64,000 nucleotides of DNA from JBBAAP01 sp043808305 (GTDB lineage: Bacteria > Planctomycetota > MHYJ01 > JACQXL01), in assembly GCA_043808305.1 (NCBI GenBank), contig JAZDFB010000089.1, forward strand, positions 1 to 64,000, written 5' to 3'. Below are positions 7,149 through 14,673 of this stretch, one piece after another. How positions within the stretch are numbered: the stretch's first letter is position 1; every line of letters begins with the position of its first letter. Made by a program: the position numbers and the translations under genes. The notes below the pieces were generated by a model, which was not told the DNA's origin, made no database searches, and was given only the letters and a program-made list of their open reading frames with translations.

Positions 7149-8885
7149 TTAATCCATACCCATTCCACCCATATCCATGCCACCCATATTTGGCATTCCA
7201 CCCATCCCGGGCATACCGCCCATGCCACCCATACCCGGCATACCGCCCATTCCTCCCATTCCGCCCGGAGGCATCTGCGGCCCGCCTGCTTCTTTTTCTT
7301 TGATATCGGTGATAGCGGCATTGGTAGTCAAGAGCAATTCCGCAACGCTGGCCGCATTTTGCAGGGCGGTCCGGACCACCTTAGTAGCGTCCAATATGCC
7401 CGCCTCGGCTAAATTACAGATTTCGCCGGCTTGGACATCAAATCCCCAATCCGGTTTGGCGTCCAGATTAAGCTTGCGCCGGATTGATGACGGTTCGCGC
7501 CCGCTGTTTTCAATCAGCTGCCTGAAAGGCAGTTCCATTGCTTGCCGAACGACATTAACGCCAATCTGCTCATCGAATTCGAGCTTCATTTTATCCAGCG
7601 CCCCGGCGATGCGCAGAAGAGCAATACCGCCGCCCGTGACAACTCCTTCTTCCAGCGCGGCCTTAACGGCTGATAATGCGGATTCAGCCCGTTCCTTTTT
7701 GGCTTTGAGTTCTGTTTCGGTAGTTGCGCCTATGCTTATCTGCGCGATACCGCCGATGAACCGGGCCAAACGTTCCTGGAGTTTCTCACGGTCGTAATCG
7801 GAATCGCTTTTATCCACCTCGGATTTTATCTTTTCGGTCCGGGCCTTGATTTCCTTGGGTGTTCCGGCTCCTTCGACGATGGTTGTATTTTCCGAATCAA
7901 TGATAACCTTGCGTGCCGTGCCCAGGTACTCCATGGGCAGTTTTTTCAGGTTGATGCCCAGGTCTTTATATATGACTTTGCCGCCGGTCATTACGGCTAT
8001 GTCCTCTATCATTTCTTTCCGGCGGTCGCCGTAGCCGGGGGCTTTGACCGCGGCGCATTCCAGCGTTCCTTTGATTTTATTAACGACCAAAGTAGCCAGA
8101 GCGTCTCCTTCAATATCTTCGGCGATGATCAGGAGAGGGCGTTTTTCCTTGATAATCAATTCCATCAAAGGAATGATGTCATTCTGGTTGGATATTTTGT
8201 CCTCGTATATCAGTATATACGGGTCAGACAGGACGGCTTCCATTTTTTCCTGATTGGTTACAAAGTAAGGCGATGCGAAGCCGCGGTCGAATTGCATGCC
8301 CTCGACAATTTTCACATCGGTTTCGATGCCTTTGCCTTCCTCGATAGTAATGACCCCGTCGGCCGAGACCTTATCCATGGCCTGGGCTATGAATTTCCCG
8401 ATGACCGGGTCGTTGCCGGCCGCCACGGAAGCTATTTGATGTAAAATTTTATTGGTTTTGTTGCGTTCAACCTTAACCGGTTCGGATATCTTTTTAATTT
8501 CCTCGGTCATCTTAGCGACTGCTTTCTTGATGCCCCGGCTTATAGCCATGGCGTTGCCGCCGGCCGTGACGTGCTTAAGCCCTTCGGTAAATATCGCGCC
8601 GACCAGGATGGCGGTGGTGGTCGAACCGTCGCCGGTATCGTCGTTGGTCTTGGACGCGGCGGCCTTGACCATCTGGGCGCCCAGGTTTTCTTGCGGGTCG
8701 GAAAGTTCTATCTCGTCTGCCACGGTGGTCCCGTCCCGGGTGACTGACGGGCTGCCCCAACCTTTATCAATCATCACCGCGCGGCCGGCCGGGCCGTAAG
8801 TGTATTTGACCGCCCGAACCGTTTTGTCAACCCCTTTTTTCAATGAAAGTCGTATCTGTTCCTCAAAAATCACATTCTTTGACAT
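7149..8885 (-). CDS. groEL: Divergent chaperonin GroEL, paralogue 1, with GGM tail
   Basis: The 578-aa product begins MSKNVIFEEQIRLSLKKGVD and ends in a long Gly-Met-Pro tail (about residues 545-578), as in canonical GroEL. The ribosome site AAAGGAAAA precedes ATG 8885. D52- and D87-equivalents are present (VTRDG, TGDGSTTTA). The D398 position reads Ser (RAESALSAVKAALEEG) where E. coli has Asp. It follows an RNase Z-like gene by 28 bases and precedes the second groEL. The pair may assemble separately or together; a canonical groES/groEL may exist elsewhere in the genome. Confidence 0.94.
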   Translation of the reverse strand: MSKNVIFEEQIRLSLKKGVDKTVRAVKYTYGPAGRAVMIDKGWGSPSVTRDGTTVADEIELSDPQENLGAQMVKAAASKTNDDTGDGSTTTAILVGAIFTEGLKHVTAGGNAMAISRGIKKAVAKMTEEIKKISEPVKVERNKTNKILHQIASVAAGNDPVIGKFIAQAMDKVSADGVITIEEGKGIETDVKIVEGMQFDRGFASPYFVTNQEKMEAVLSDPYILIYEDKISNQNDIIPLMELIIKEKRPLLIIAEDIEGDALATLVVNKIKGTLECAAVKAPGYGDRRKEMIEDIAVMTGGKVIYKDLGINLKKLPMEYLGTARKVIIDSENTTIVEGAGTPKEIKARTEKIKSEVDKSDSDYDREKLQERLARFIGGIAQISIGATTETELKAKKERAESALSAVKAALEEGVVTGGGIALLRIAGALDKMKLEFDEQIGVNVVRQAMELPFRQLIENSGREPSSIRRKLNLDAKPDWGFDVQAGEICNLAEAGILDATKVVRTALQNAASVAELLLTTNAAITDIKEKEAGGPQMPPGGMGGMGGMPGMGGMGGMPGMGGMPNMGGMDMGGMGMD

Positions 8886-8913
8886 GGTTTTCCTTTCTAT
8901 GAATATCTAATGA

Positions 8914-9729
8914 TTACAGCTTAAAACTCTTGAAATCCCGGGCTATCTCCACTTTGCCCGGCCAGTATTTGCGCACCTGTTTGGCCATATTATGTTCGTC
9001 GCAGACCGGATAAAGATGAGTCATAATAAGCTTATTAGGTTTTGCTTCGGATGCTATTCGGGCCATGGTCAGCGGCCTTAGATGGTAAGGCATATCCACC
9101 TGGTCAGGAGCCGAAGAATCTATTATCAGGGTATCAGCGCCTTTGGCCAGATTAACTATTTCCGGGCAGTATTCGGTATCGCCCGAATAAACCAGGCTTT
9201 TGTTGTTTGTCCCGGTCAGGCGGTAACCGACGCTGTATTTTTCATGCTTCAGTTCCGATGATTTGATATTAAGGTTGCCGATTTTAAATGAGTTTTCCAG
9301 CACCTCTTTGAGGGTCAGTTTATATGTAGTCGGCACGACCCATTTGTAATACAGGTTAAGGATGTTCTGATAGAACTTTTTCAGCCCCTTAGGCGCGATG
9401 ATGGTCAGCGGCGCGGTCCGGAATCCGGTTCTGTGTTTGCCGATAAACTCCTGCGTCGCCTTGGTCAGTCCTCTTTTTGCGGGTGATGTTATCTGGTAAC
9501 GGGCCGTGAACAGGAACGTAATCAGGTCGCTGGTATGGTCCGGATGAAAATGAGTATATAACAGGTGGCTGACCTGATGCGAGTTGATGCCCAGCCGGGC
9601 CAGCTGCCTTAAAGCCCCCGGGCCCGAGTCCATCAACAGGCGGATGTTACCCGATTCTACCAGTATCCCGGGCGAAGCGCGCCGTGTATAAGGTATGCCT
9701 GTCCCGGAACCGAGAAAAGTGACTTTCAT
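8914..9729 (-). CDS. Metallo-beta-lactamase-fold hydrolase, RNase Z/ElaC-like
   Basis: The 271-aa protein carries H60-x-H62-x-D64-H65 (THFHPDH), an SGDTEY metal-bridging Asp and a late MTHLYP His, the pattern of the RNase Z/arylsulfatase branch. It could process tRNA 3' ends or hydrolyse a small ester or phosphodiester; the extended flexible arm of true RNase Z was not identified. ATG 9729 is preferred to GTG 9735 because a good promoter lies so close that the transcript would begin just before the ATG. It leads the chaperonin genes. Confidence 0.8.
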   Translation of the reverse strand: MKVTFLGSGTGIPYTRRASPGILVESGNIRLLMDSGPGALRQLARLGINSHQVSHLLYTHFHPDHTSDLITFLFTARYQITSPAKRGLTKATQEFIGKHRTGFRTAPLTIIAPKGLKKFYQNILNLYYKWVVPTTYKLTLKEVLENSFKIGNLNIKSSELKHEKYSVGYRLTGTNNKSLVYSGDTEYCPEIVNLAKGADTLIIDSSAPDQVDMPYHLRPLTMARIASEAKPNKLIMTHLYPVCDEHNMAKQVRKYWPGKVEIARDFKSFKL

Positions 9730-9738
9730 AGACACGTT

Positions 9739-9766
9739 ATTTTAATAAAATCGCCTGCACTGTCAA
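9739..9766 (-). promoter_or_regulatory. Sigma-70-type promoter of the RNase Z-like gene
   Basis: On the minus strand TTGACA (9761-9766), a 16-base spacer and TAAAAT (9739-9744). The ATG at 9729 is nine bases after the -10 box, so the message should have almost no leader. Confidence 0.65.
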
Positions 9767-9821
9767 GAAAAATTTTCAGATTACCGTATGTTATGCAAGC
9801 GGGCCCAAAAGGATGGCTTTA

Positions 9822-10859
9822 TTATTTACCAGACGGCGCTTGTTCAACTACCGGTTTGGTTTGGATGGAAACGGTTTTTATTACCATATCCTCAACGGGT
9901 TTATCAGTCGGCGGCCCGCTGGTAGCGGTGCTGCCGATAGCTTCAACTACATCCATTCCTTCAACCACTTCGCCGAATACCGTGTATTTATTGTCTAAGT
10001 CAGGCCGCGCTTCCAGGCAGATAAAAAACTGGCAGCCGCCGCTGTCGTTGCTATCACCTCGCCGGGCCATCGACAGCGTCCCCTTAAGATGCTTATGCTC
10101 GTTGAATTCGCTTTTAATATTGTATCCGGGACTGCCCTGTCCGTTTTTCTTAGGGCAACCGCCTTGAATCATAAAATCCTTTATGACCCGGTGGAATATC
10201 AAGTTATTGTAGAATCCCGCCTGGGCCAGCTTGATAAAATTTACCACATGATTGGGCGCTTCTTCCGGGAAAAAACGGAGCACGATATTCCCTTTGTTTG
10301 TTTCAAGGGTCGCGGTAATTTCGTTATTAAGCGACTTTATGCCCGCCTTAGCCGGAGGCAGAACTACGAATGAGACCGCTTCGGAGTTGATAGGATTCGG
10401 CCCGCCTTTATAAATTGCTTTAACGGTCCAGCGGCCTTGTTTTATGGCCGGGATGGAAAATGTCGTCCTAGTGGAACTATTGGCGCGTCCGGCCTTGTCC
10501 AGAGTGACTTTTTCCATCTTATCGCGCGCGTGATCGAAAACCGATGGTGTGATAATCGTATAGGTAAAGCTGAAGCCTTTGCCCTTGTCCGGCTGGTACG
10601 ACAGCTCGAATGATACGGAATCAGTATCCAAAATCGGTTTAATAATATCCGTTTCCTGTTGTGAACAATTGGACAGGGTGAAGTTTATATCAACCGTTTC
10701 GCCCAGGTTAGCCATGCTCTTGAGTATTTCTACAGATACCTTAAGCGTCGGATTGGTAGTTTTCCCGTGGAGTTCTTCATTCTTTTCGCTGTGGACATTC
10801 ATACAAAATCCTCCGATAAGCGCTATTGCCAGAATGGCGGTAACAATTTTCTTTGTCAT
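9822..10859 (-). CDS. Exported peptidyl-prolyl cis-trans isomerase, cyclophilin type, with extra N-terminal domain
   Basis: The 345-aa protein has a signal peptide (about 1-24, ending NVHS), a beta-rich N-terminal domain (about 38-168) and a cyclophilin domain (about 182-335). The active-site stretch FHRVIKDFMIQGG and the FFICL segment are intact. The N-terminal part resembles the immunoglobulin-like BsuPI domain in layout, which is uncertain. It should help proline isomerisation in exported proteins. An ATG at 10859 follows AAAGGAGAA. The neighbours are a chaperonin group downstream and a small membrane protein upstream. Confidence 0.9.
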   Translation of the reverse strand: MTKKIVTAILAIALIGGFCMNVHSEKNEELHGKTTNPTLKVSVEILKSMANLGETVDINFTLSNCSQQETDIIKPILDTDSVSFELSYQPDKGKGFSFTYTIITPSVFDHARDKMEKVTLDKAGRANSSTRTTFSIPAIKQGRWTVKAIYKGGPNPINSEAVSFVVLPPAKAGIKSLNNEITATLETNKGNIVLRFFPEEAPNHVVNFIKLAQAGFYNNLIFHRVIKDFMIQGGCPKKNGQGSPGYNIKSEFNEHKHLKGTLSMARRGDSNDSGGCQFFICLEARPDLDNKYTVFGEVVEGMDVVEAIGSTATSGPPTDKPVEDMVIKTVSIQTKPVVEQAPSGK

Positions 10860-10908
10860 AAAGTTTTCTCCTTTCGATTTAAAGGATATCTATAATTGCG
10901 GCACGGCG

Positions 10909-11349
10909 TTATTGGTATGCTTCTTCCTCAAGGTGCAAGATAGTTTTTAATTGCACGTCAATCCTGTATTTTATTATGATAATACCGACTCCGTAGCCGA
11001 TGCCCGCATAAATAAGAGTATTGATAAGATAAGCAATAAGGTATGGCAAAAACGAATCAATGTTCTCCGCCTGCCCTATCAGGCTGACGAACAAGGCTCC
11101 CGGTATTTCCAGCATCCTGATAATCCATTGCACGTTATGGGGTTGAAGGATGCTCAGGCTGAGCCCCCATATGGTGATAATCAAGACAAAGACCACGTGG
11201 ACTACCCCGAATACTACAGCTGTTTTCATCGGGTAACCGGACGCGGGCGGCGGCGCTTCGGGCTCCGGCCCCTTGGCAACCACGGGTTCTTTATGGGCGG
11301 CCGCGGCTATACGACCTTTACCGGAAAGTGTTTTAAATGGTTTCGCCAT
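10909..11349 (-). CDS. Small membrane protein, unknown
   Basis: The 146-aa product starts with a Pro/Ala/Glu-rich cytoplasmic tail (about 1-42) and then has three or four hydrophobic helices, including TAVVFGVVHVVFVLIITIWG and LIAYLINTLIYAGIGYGVG. No family was recognised. It lies 49 bases upstream of the cyclophilin gene on the same strand and could share its transcript. Confidence 0.7.
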   Translation of the reverse strand: MAKPFKTLSGKGRIAAAAHKEPVVAKGPEPEAPPPASGYPMKTAVVFGVVHVVFVLIITIWGLSLSILQPHNVQWIIRMLEIPGALFVSLIGQAENIDSFLPYLIAYLINTLIYAGIGYGVGIIIIKYRIDVQLKTILHLEEEAYQ

Positions 11350-11397
11350 AATTTGACCCTTTATTTACAGCATATTTGGATAAATGTCAATAAAAAG

Positions 11398-11425
11398 TTG
11401 ATTTTCTAAATACAAAATGTAATAT
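11398..11425 (+). promoter_or_regulatory. Promoter upstream of nnrD
   Basis: TTGATT (11398-11403), a 16-base spacer and TAATAT (11420-11425). Transcription would start near 11432, giving a leader of about 110 bases that contains the palindrome at 11445-11472. Confidence 0.5.
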
Positions 11426-11444
11426 TCTGCCATAGAGACATTCA

Positions 11445-11472
11445 CCCCATTAGAGGCACAACTCTAACGGGG
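11445..11472. repeat. Dispersed CCCCGTTAGAG palindrome (copy 1)
   Basis: CCCCATTAGAG and CTCTAACGGGG form a near-perfect 11-bp inverted repeat with a 6-base loop. A related copy lies at 54494-54521, and a partial copy with CTCTAACGGGG is at 13575-13585. In an nnrD transcript it would form a leader hairpin. Confidence 0.65.
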
Positions 11473-11541
11473 CAGGAAGAACACAGAGCCCTGACAGAAT
11501 GCGATAATTCTTCATAAGCTCTGCCTCCACAGCTAAAATAT

Positions 11542-12411
11542 ATGAAGAGAATAGAAACATTACCGGAACTGGCTTGCCGCCGGGCCGACTGCCACAAAGG
11601 CGACAACGGCAAGATACTGATTGTAGCCGGTTCCACCGGCATGTCCGGCGCGGCATACCTGTGCGCCATGGGCGCTTTGAGGTCGGGCGCCGGGCTGGTC
11701 TATCCGGCTGTGCCCAAATCACAACAGCCGATACTGGCGTCCAAGCTTACCGAGGTTATCACTTTCCCGATGCCGGAAACCTATGACGGCACCTTCGCCT
11801 ATAAAGCCAAAGAGCGGTTAGTTTCCCTGGCCAAGGATACCGACGTAATCATAGTCGGGCCGGGCATATCCCGAAACGCCGAAACCATAAAGCTGGTCCA
11901 GGACTTTTTGCTATTGTGCCAAAAACCATTGGTTATCGATGCGGACGGTCTCAACGCCATCTCCGAACCCGATTACATTCCCCGGATGATAAAATCGGTC
12001 GCCAATTCCGTTATCCTGACCCCGCACGCCGGCGAGATGGCCCGGCTGATTAACAAATCCGGCGCCTACGTCCAGCACAACCGCCAAAAGGTAGCCGTGG
12101 AAACAGCCAAGAAATACCGCGTTATCATAGCCCTTAAAGGATACCAAACCATTGTCACCGACGGCAAGCGGATTTACGTCAACAACACCGGCAATCCCGG
12201 AATGGCTACGGCCGGCAGCGGCGACGTCCTGACCGGAATCATCGCCGGTTTGCTCGGCCAGAAGATGCCCGATTTCCAGGCCACACAACTGGGCGTTTAC
12301 CTGCACGGCAAGGCCGGCGACCTGGCCGCCAAGAACTTAGGACAGCACTCGCTCATCGCCTCTGACCTGCTCAAATACCTGCCCCGGGCGATGCGGAGTA
12401 TCGGCAAATAA
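11542..12411 (+). CDS. nnrD: ADP-dependent (S)-NAD(P)H-hydrate dehydratase
   Basis: The 289-aa protein is the YjeF C-terminal (ribokinase-like) domain alone. It has GDNGKILIVAGSTGMSGAA near the N-terminus, VIDADGLNAI in the middle, LTPHAGEMARL, and the nucleotide/catalytic loop NPGMATAGSGDVLTGIIAG. The enzyme repairs hydrated NAD(P)H using ADP. The epimerase half (NnrE), often fused, is not in the window. The gene stands alone on the plus strand between minus-strand genes. Confidence 0.93.
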   Translation: MKRIETLPELACRRADCHKGDNGKILIVAGSTGMSGAAYLCAMGALRSGAGLVYPAVPKSQQPILASKLTEVITFPMPETYDGTFAYKAKERLVSLAKDTDVIIVGPGISRNAETIKLVQDFLLLCQKPLVIDADGLNAISEPDYIPRMIKSVANSVILTPHAGEMARLINKSGAYVQHNRQKVAVETAKKYRVIIALKGYQTIVTDGKRIYVNNTGNPGMATAGSGDVLTGIIAGLLGQKMPDFQATQLGVYLHGKAGDLAAKNLGQHSLIASDLLKYLPRAMRSIGK

Positions 12412-12519
12412 GAATAGCAGTCTATCCAGTCTAAAGAATATGAATTGTCCGAATATTCGTGGCTACAAATAAGGAACCCAGGAAACCAAGAAAAATACTC
12501 TTGGCTTCTTGGCCTCCTT

Positions 12520-12559
12520 ATACCATTAGGTATATTTATAATATTATACCTTAAGGTAT
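12520..12559. repeat. Dispersed double palindrome (copy 2, inverted)
   Basis: ATACCATTAGGTAT (12520-12533) and ATACCTTAAGGTAT (12546-12559) are 26 bases apart. Reverse-complemented, the pair aligns with 3726-3765, including the A/T-rich 12-base spacer. It lies in the 190-base gap after nnrD. Confidence 0.7.
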
Positions 12560-12601
12560 TATAGAATTATTCGTGTCTATTCGTGCGAATTCGTAGTTTC
12601 T

Positions 12602-13513
12602 CTACCACCCCAGACTTACCTGTATATCCAATCCGAGACATTTCATTTTTCCTCCGGGCTTGGCCGGGTCGGGAATTTCCACAACTATGAAATCTATATG
12701 CGAAGCCGCGGCACCGCCCCCGACGTCCGTCGGGACTCCGCTCCGCTTCGCGGGACTAAAGGGAATAATCTCCGGCCGGCGATACTCGTTAACCAGTTGG
12801 TTTAACTCCTGATTGGCCGGTTTGATATCCTGCTCTTCGTAGCCGAACTTGATTATTTCGCTCCCCAAATGGACAATCCGCTTGACTAAAATATTCTTGA
12901 ACTCGTTAAGCCTCTCAGGGGTGGTGATAACCAATGGTTGCCCTTCAACCCGGACATTCCGCACCCTGAGATAATCAACCAAACTCCGGTCGCCTCCCAG
13001 CGCCATTATAGCCAGGGTGGAAAGCCCTAAAATATTACCGGCCTTATAGCCCTTAAGCGGGCCAAGGTATTCGCACCATTTCCGGGCATATTCCTTTCGC
13101 CCGTGCTCTACGGTTTTTTCATATCGCCCGTTTTGGTAAGCATCCTTTGTCCTGTTCAGGTAATCTTTTCCCGCGCGGGCCAGACTGTCCCGAGCCTTAT
13201 CCATTATATTCCTGTGGGTATGACCGCTCTTAGAGATGAATCCCGGGCTGATGAAAGAAGCGATGGTCTTCCGGGTGGGGTCAGCTATCTTTTCCTTGAA
13301 ATCCTTCCGGGTCCTGATGGCTTTTTTAATGCCCTTATATGTCTTAGGAGCCGCTTTTTTAGACCCGCTGAGCCAATTTTTCTCTATTTCAGGCGGTATA
13401 TCCGGGAAATAAGGAGCGGCTATTTTGACCTTAAACCCCGTTAGAGATAGGTCGTCATTGGACGACCGTGACGTGATATCAGATGTTCTTTTTATATCTG
13501 AATTATGTTTCAT
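12602..13513 (-). CDS. Unknown protein
   Basis: ATG 13513 is preferred because GGAGG lies seven bases upstream; a longer frame to 13561 has no ribosome site. The 303-aa product is lysine/arginine-rich in its first half (IRTRKDFKEKIADPTRK), has a weakly hydrophobic stretch near residue 165 (AGNILGLSTLAIMAL), then a mixed alpha/beta C-terminal half. No family was recognised. A palindrome-rich, Arg/Pro-coding patch at 12718-12763 (SPAKRSGVPTDVGG) looks inserted. The gene lies beside a 22-bp repeat array. Confidence 0.6.
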   Translation of the reverse strand: MKHNSDIKRTSDITSRSSNDDLSLTGFKVKIAAPYFPDIPPEIEKNWLSGSKKAAPKTYKGIKKAIRTRKDFKEKIADPTRKTIASFISPGFISKSGHTHRNIMDKARDSLARAGKDYLNRTKDAYQNGRYEKTVEHGRKEYARKWCEYLGPLKGYKAGNILGLSTLAIMALGGDRSLVDYLRVRNVRVEGQPLVITTPERLNEFKNILVKRIVHLGSEIIKFGYEEQDIKPANQELNQLVNEYRRPEIIPFSPAKRSGVPTDVGGGAAASHIDFIVVEIPDPAKPGGKMKCLGLDIQVSLGW

Positions 13514-13671
13514 ATTATCCTCCAAAGGCGAATCAGCCTCGGGCTGAAACTTCTTTTCCAACCCCTACGGGCATCTCTAACGGGGTAAACCAGATTTGCC
13601 CCATTATATAACTCCTTATAAATTATATTTTTATGATGAACGACCCTATCCCCCCCACCCCCCGTACCATA

Positions 13672-13957
13672 CCCCCTACCACCTTTTGGGATACCCCATA
13701 CCACCTTTTGGGACACCCCCTACCACCTTTTGGGACGCCCCCTACCACCTTTTGGGACACCCCATACTACTTTGTGAAGCACCCACTACTACCTTTTGAT
13801 ATACCTCCTGCTACCTTGTGAAGTACCTCCTACTGGTTTGTGATATACCACCTATTACTTTGTGAAGTACCACATACTACCTTTTGATATACCCCATATT
13901 ACTTTGTAATATACCCTCCACTACTTTGTGATATACCCCATACTACCTTTTGAGATA
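13672..13957. repeat. 22-bp tandem repeat array 1 (13 units)
   Basis: Thirteen consecutive units of exactly 22 bp begin with a C-run on the plus strand. The best-conserved core is ACCACCTTTTGGGATA in units 1-4, drifting to ACTACTTTGTGATATA later. Period and phase hold throughout although the sequence decays. There are no unique spacers, so it is not a CRISPR. It fills much of the 608-base gap between 13513 and 14122; upstream of it the partial CTCTAACGGGG palindrome is at 13575. Confidence 0.93.
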
Positions 13958-14001
13958 CTGATACTCTATTTTTGGTAATTATTTAATTTTAATCTGTGTA
14001 G

Positions 14002-14108
14002 AAGCGGTTTCATAAGGTATAACCTGTAGTTGCCCGATTCATCGGGCTCAATAAATTGAGCAACTACAAGACGGTGCTATCAGCATCTACATACTTATGA
14101 AACCACTT
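14002..14108. repeat. Nested inverted-repeat element with cruciform core
   Basis: Outer arms AAGCGGTTTCATAAG (14002-14016) and CTTATGAAACCACTT (14094-14108) pair at 14 of 15 positions. Inside, GTAGTTG/CAACTAC encloses two perfect hairpins back to back, CCCGAT..ATCGGG (14033-14046) and CTCAAT..ATTGAG (14047-14060). This is either a MITE-like insertion or a folded 3' RNA of the minus-strand gene ending at 14122. Confidence 0.65.
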
Positions 14109-14121
14109 GTAATCAGTGGCT

Positions 14122-14550
14122 TCAATCCGCAAGATATTCAGTAAGGTGAATCTCAATCCCTTTAACGCCTTTCCGGATGCGCTTATATCCCGGACTTGTC
14201 TCGTGGATAGTGGTCTGGTGGACCGGATAAGACCTGTTTAGGCCTTGGTATTTGATGCCAAAATGCTCCAGAAATGTTTTGCCGTTGACTACGGCGACGA
14301 GCCCGGTTTTAGTCAAATTAATGGGCAGGACGAATTCACCCGCTTTTCCCTGAAACAGTTGAAATGCTATCTTTTTCATCTCGGCGTCATAATAAAGTTT
14401 CACATACTTGTAACCGGCGGGATTATCTGCGGGCTTGACAAAACTTTCATAACAGGCCTTGTTAAAACAAATCTGGCCGGTAGTCAGGATACTAATCGCG
14501 GGTTTATCGCCAAATACCTGCCATTTACCCTTGAATGATTTATAAGCCAT
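14122..14550 (-). CDS. Unknown small protein
   Basis: The 142-aa protein begins MAYKSFKGKWQVFGDKPAIS and is basic, with alternating hydrophobic residues suggesting a beta-rich fold. No catalytic or metal motif was seen and no family recognised. AGAGGAG lies seven bases before ATG 14550, directly after a structured leader shared with sppA (14565-14651). Confidence 0.65.
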   Translation of the reverse strand: MAYKSFKGKWQVFGDKPAISILTTGQICFNKACYESFVKPADNPAGYKYVKLYYDAEMKKIAFQLFQGKAGEFVLPINLTKTGLVAVVNGKTFLEHFGIKYQGLNRSYPVHQTTIHETSPGYKRIRKGVKGIEIHLTEYLAD

Positions 14551-14564
14551 ATAATTCTCCTCTC

Positions 14565-14651
14565 TTAGAGCCAGTTACGATTATCCCGATGGCAATCGGG
14601 ATAGGCCGTTACTGGGTCTTAGATCCCGCTCATTACGCAATAAAGAGCGGG
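14565..14651 (-). promoter_or_regulatory. Structured leader element, copy 2
   Basis: On the minus strand: stem CCCGCTC/GAGCGGG, then ATCTAAGACCCAGTAACG, hairpin TATCCCGAT/ATCGGGATA, then CGTAACTGGCTCTAA and the ribosome site of the 14550 gene. Compared with 5317-5418 the single-stranded segments are almost identical while both stems differ in bases yet remain paired. Confidence 0.6.
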
Positions 14652-14673
14652 GCTTTCGTTTTACTACACCCGC

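Noticed and set aside
7177..7797. 206-codon plus-strand frame opposite groEL1
   Set aside because: It is the reverse complement of the Gly-Met tail and coding region of a clear groEL gene; its Pro/Ile repeats are shadows.
8886..8913. CIRCE/HrcA operator before groEL1
   Set aside because: The short gap shows no TTAGCACTC-type inverted repeat; none was seen before the operon start either.
12718..12763. Palindrome-rich patch in the unknown gene as a third in-frame insert
   Set aside because: It encodes SPAKRSGVPTDVGG and can fold, but it shares no sequence with the two confirmed inserts and the host family is unknown, so insertion cannot be shown.
13596..13821. Open frames over array 1 encoding Pro/Thr/Phe repeats
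   Set aside because: They are by-products of the 22-bp period and have no start signals.
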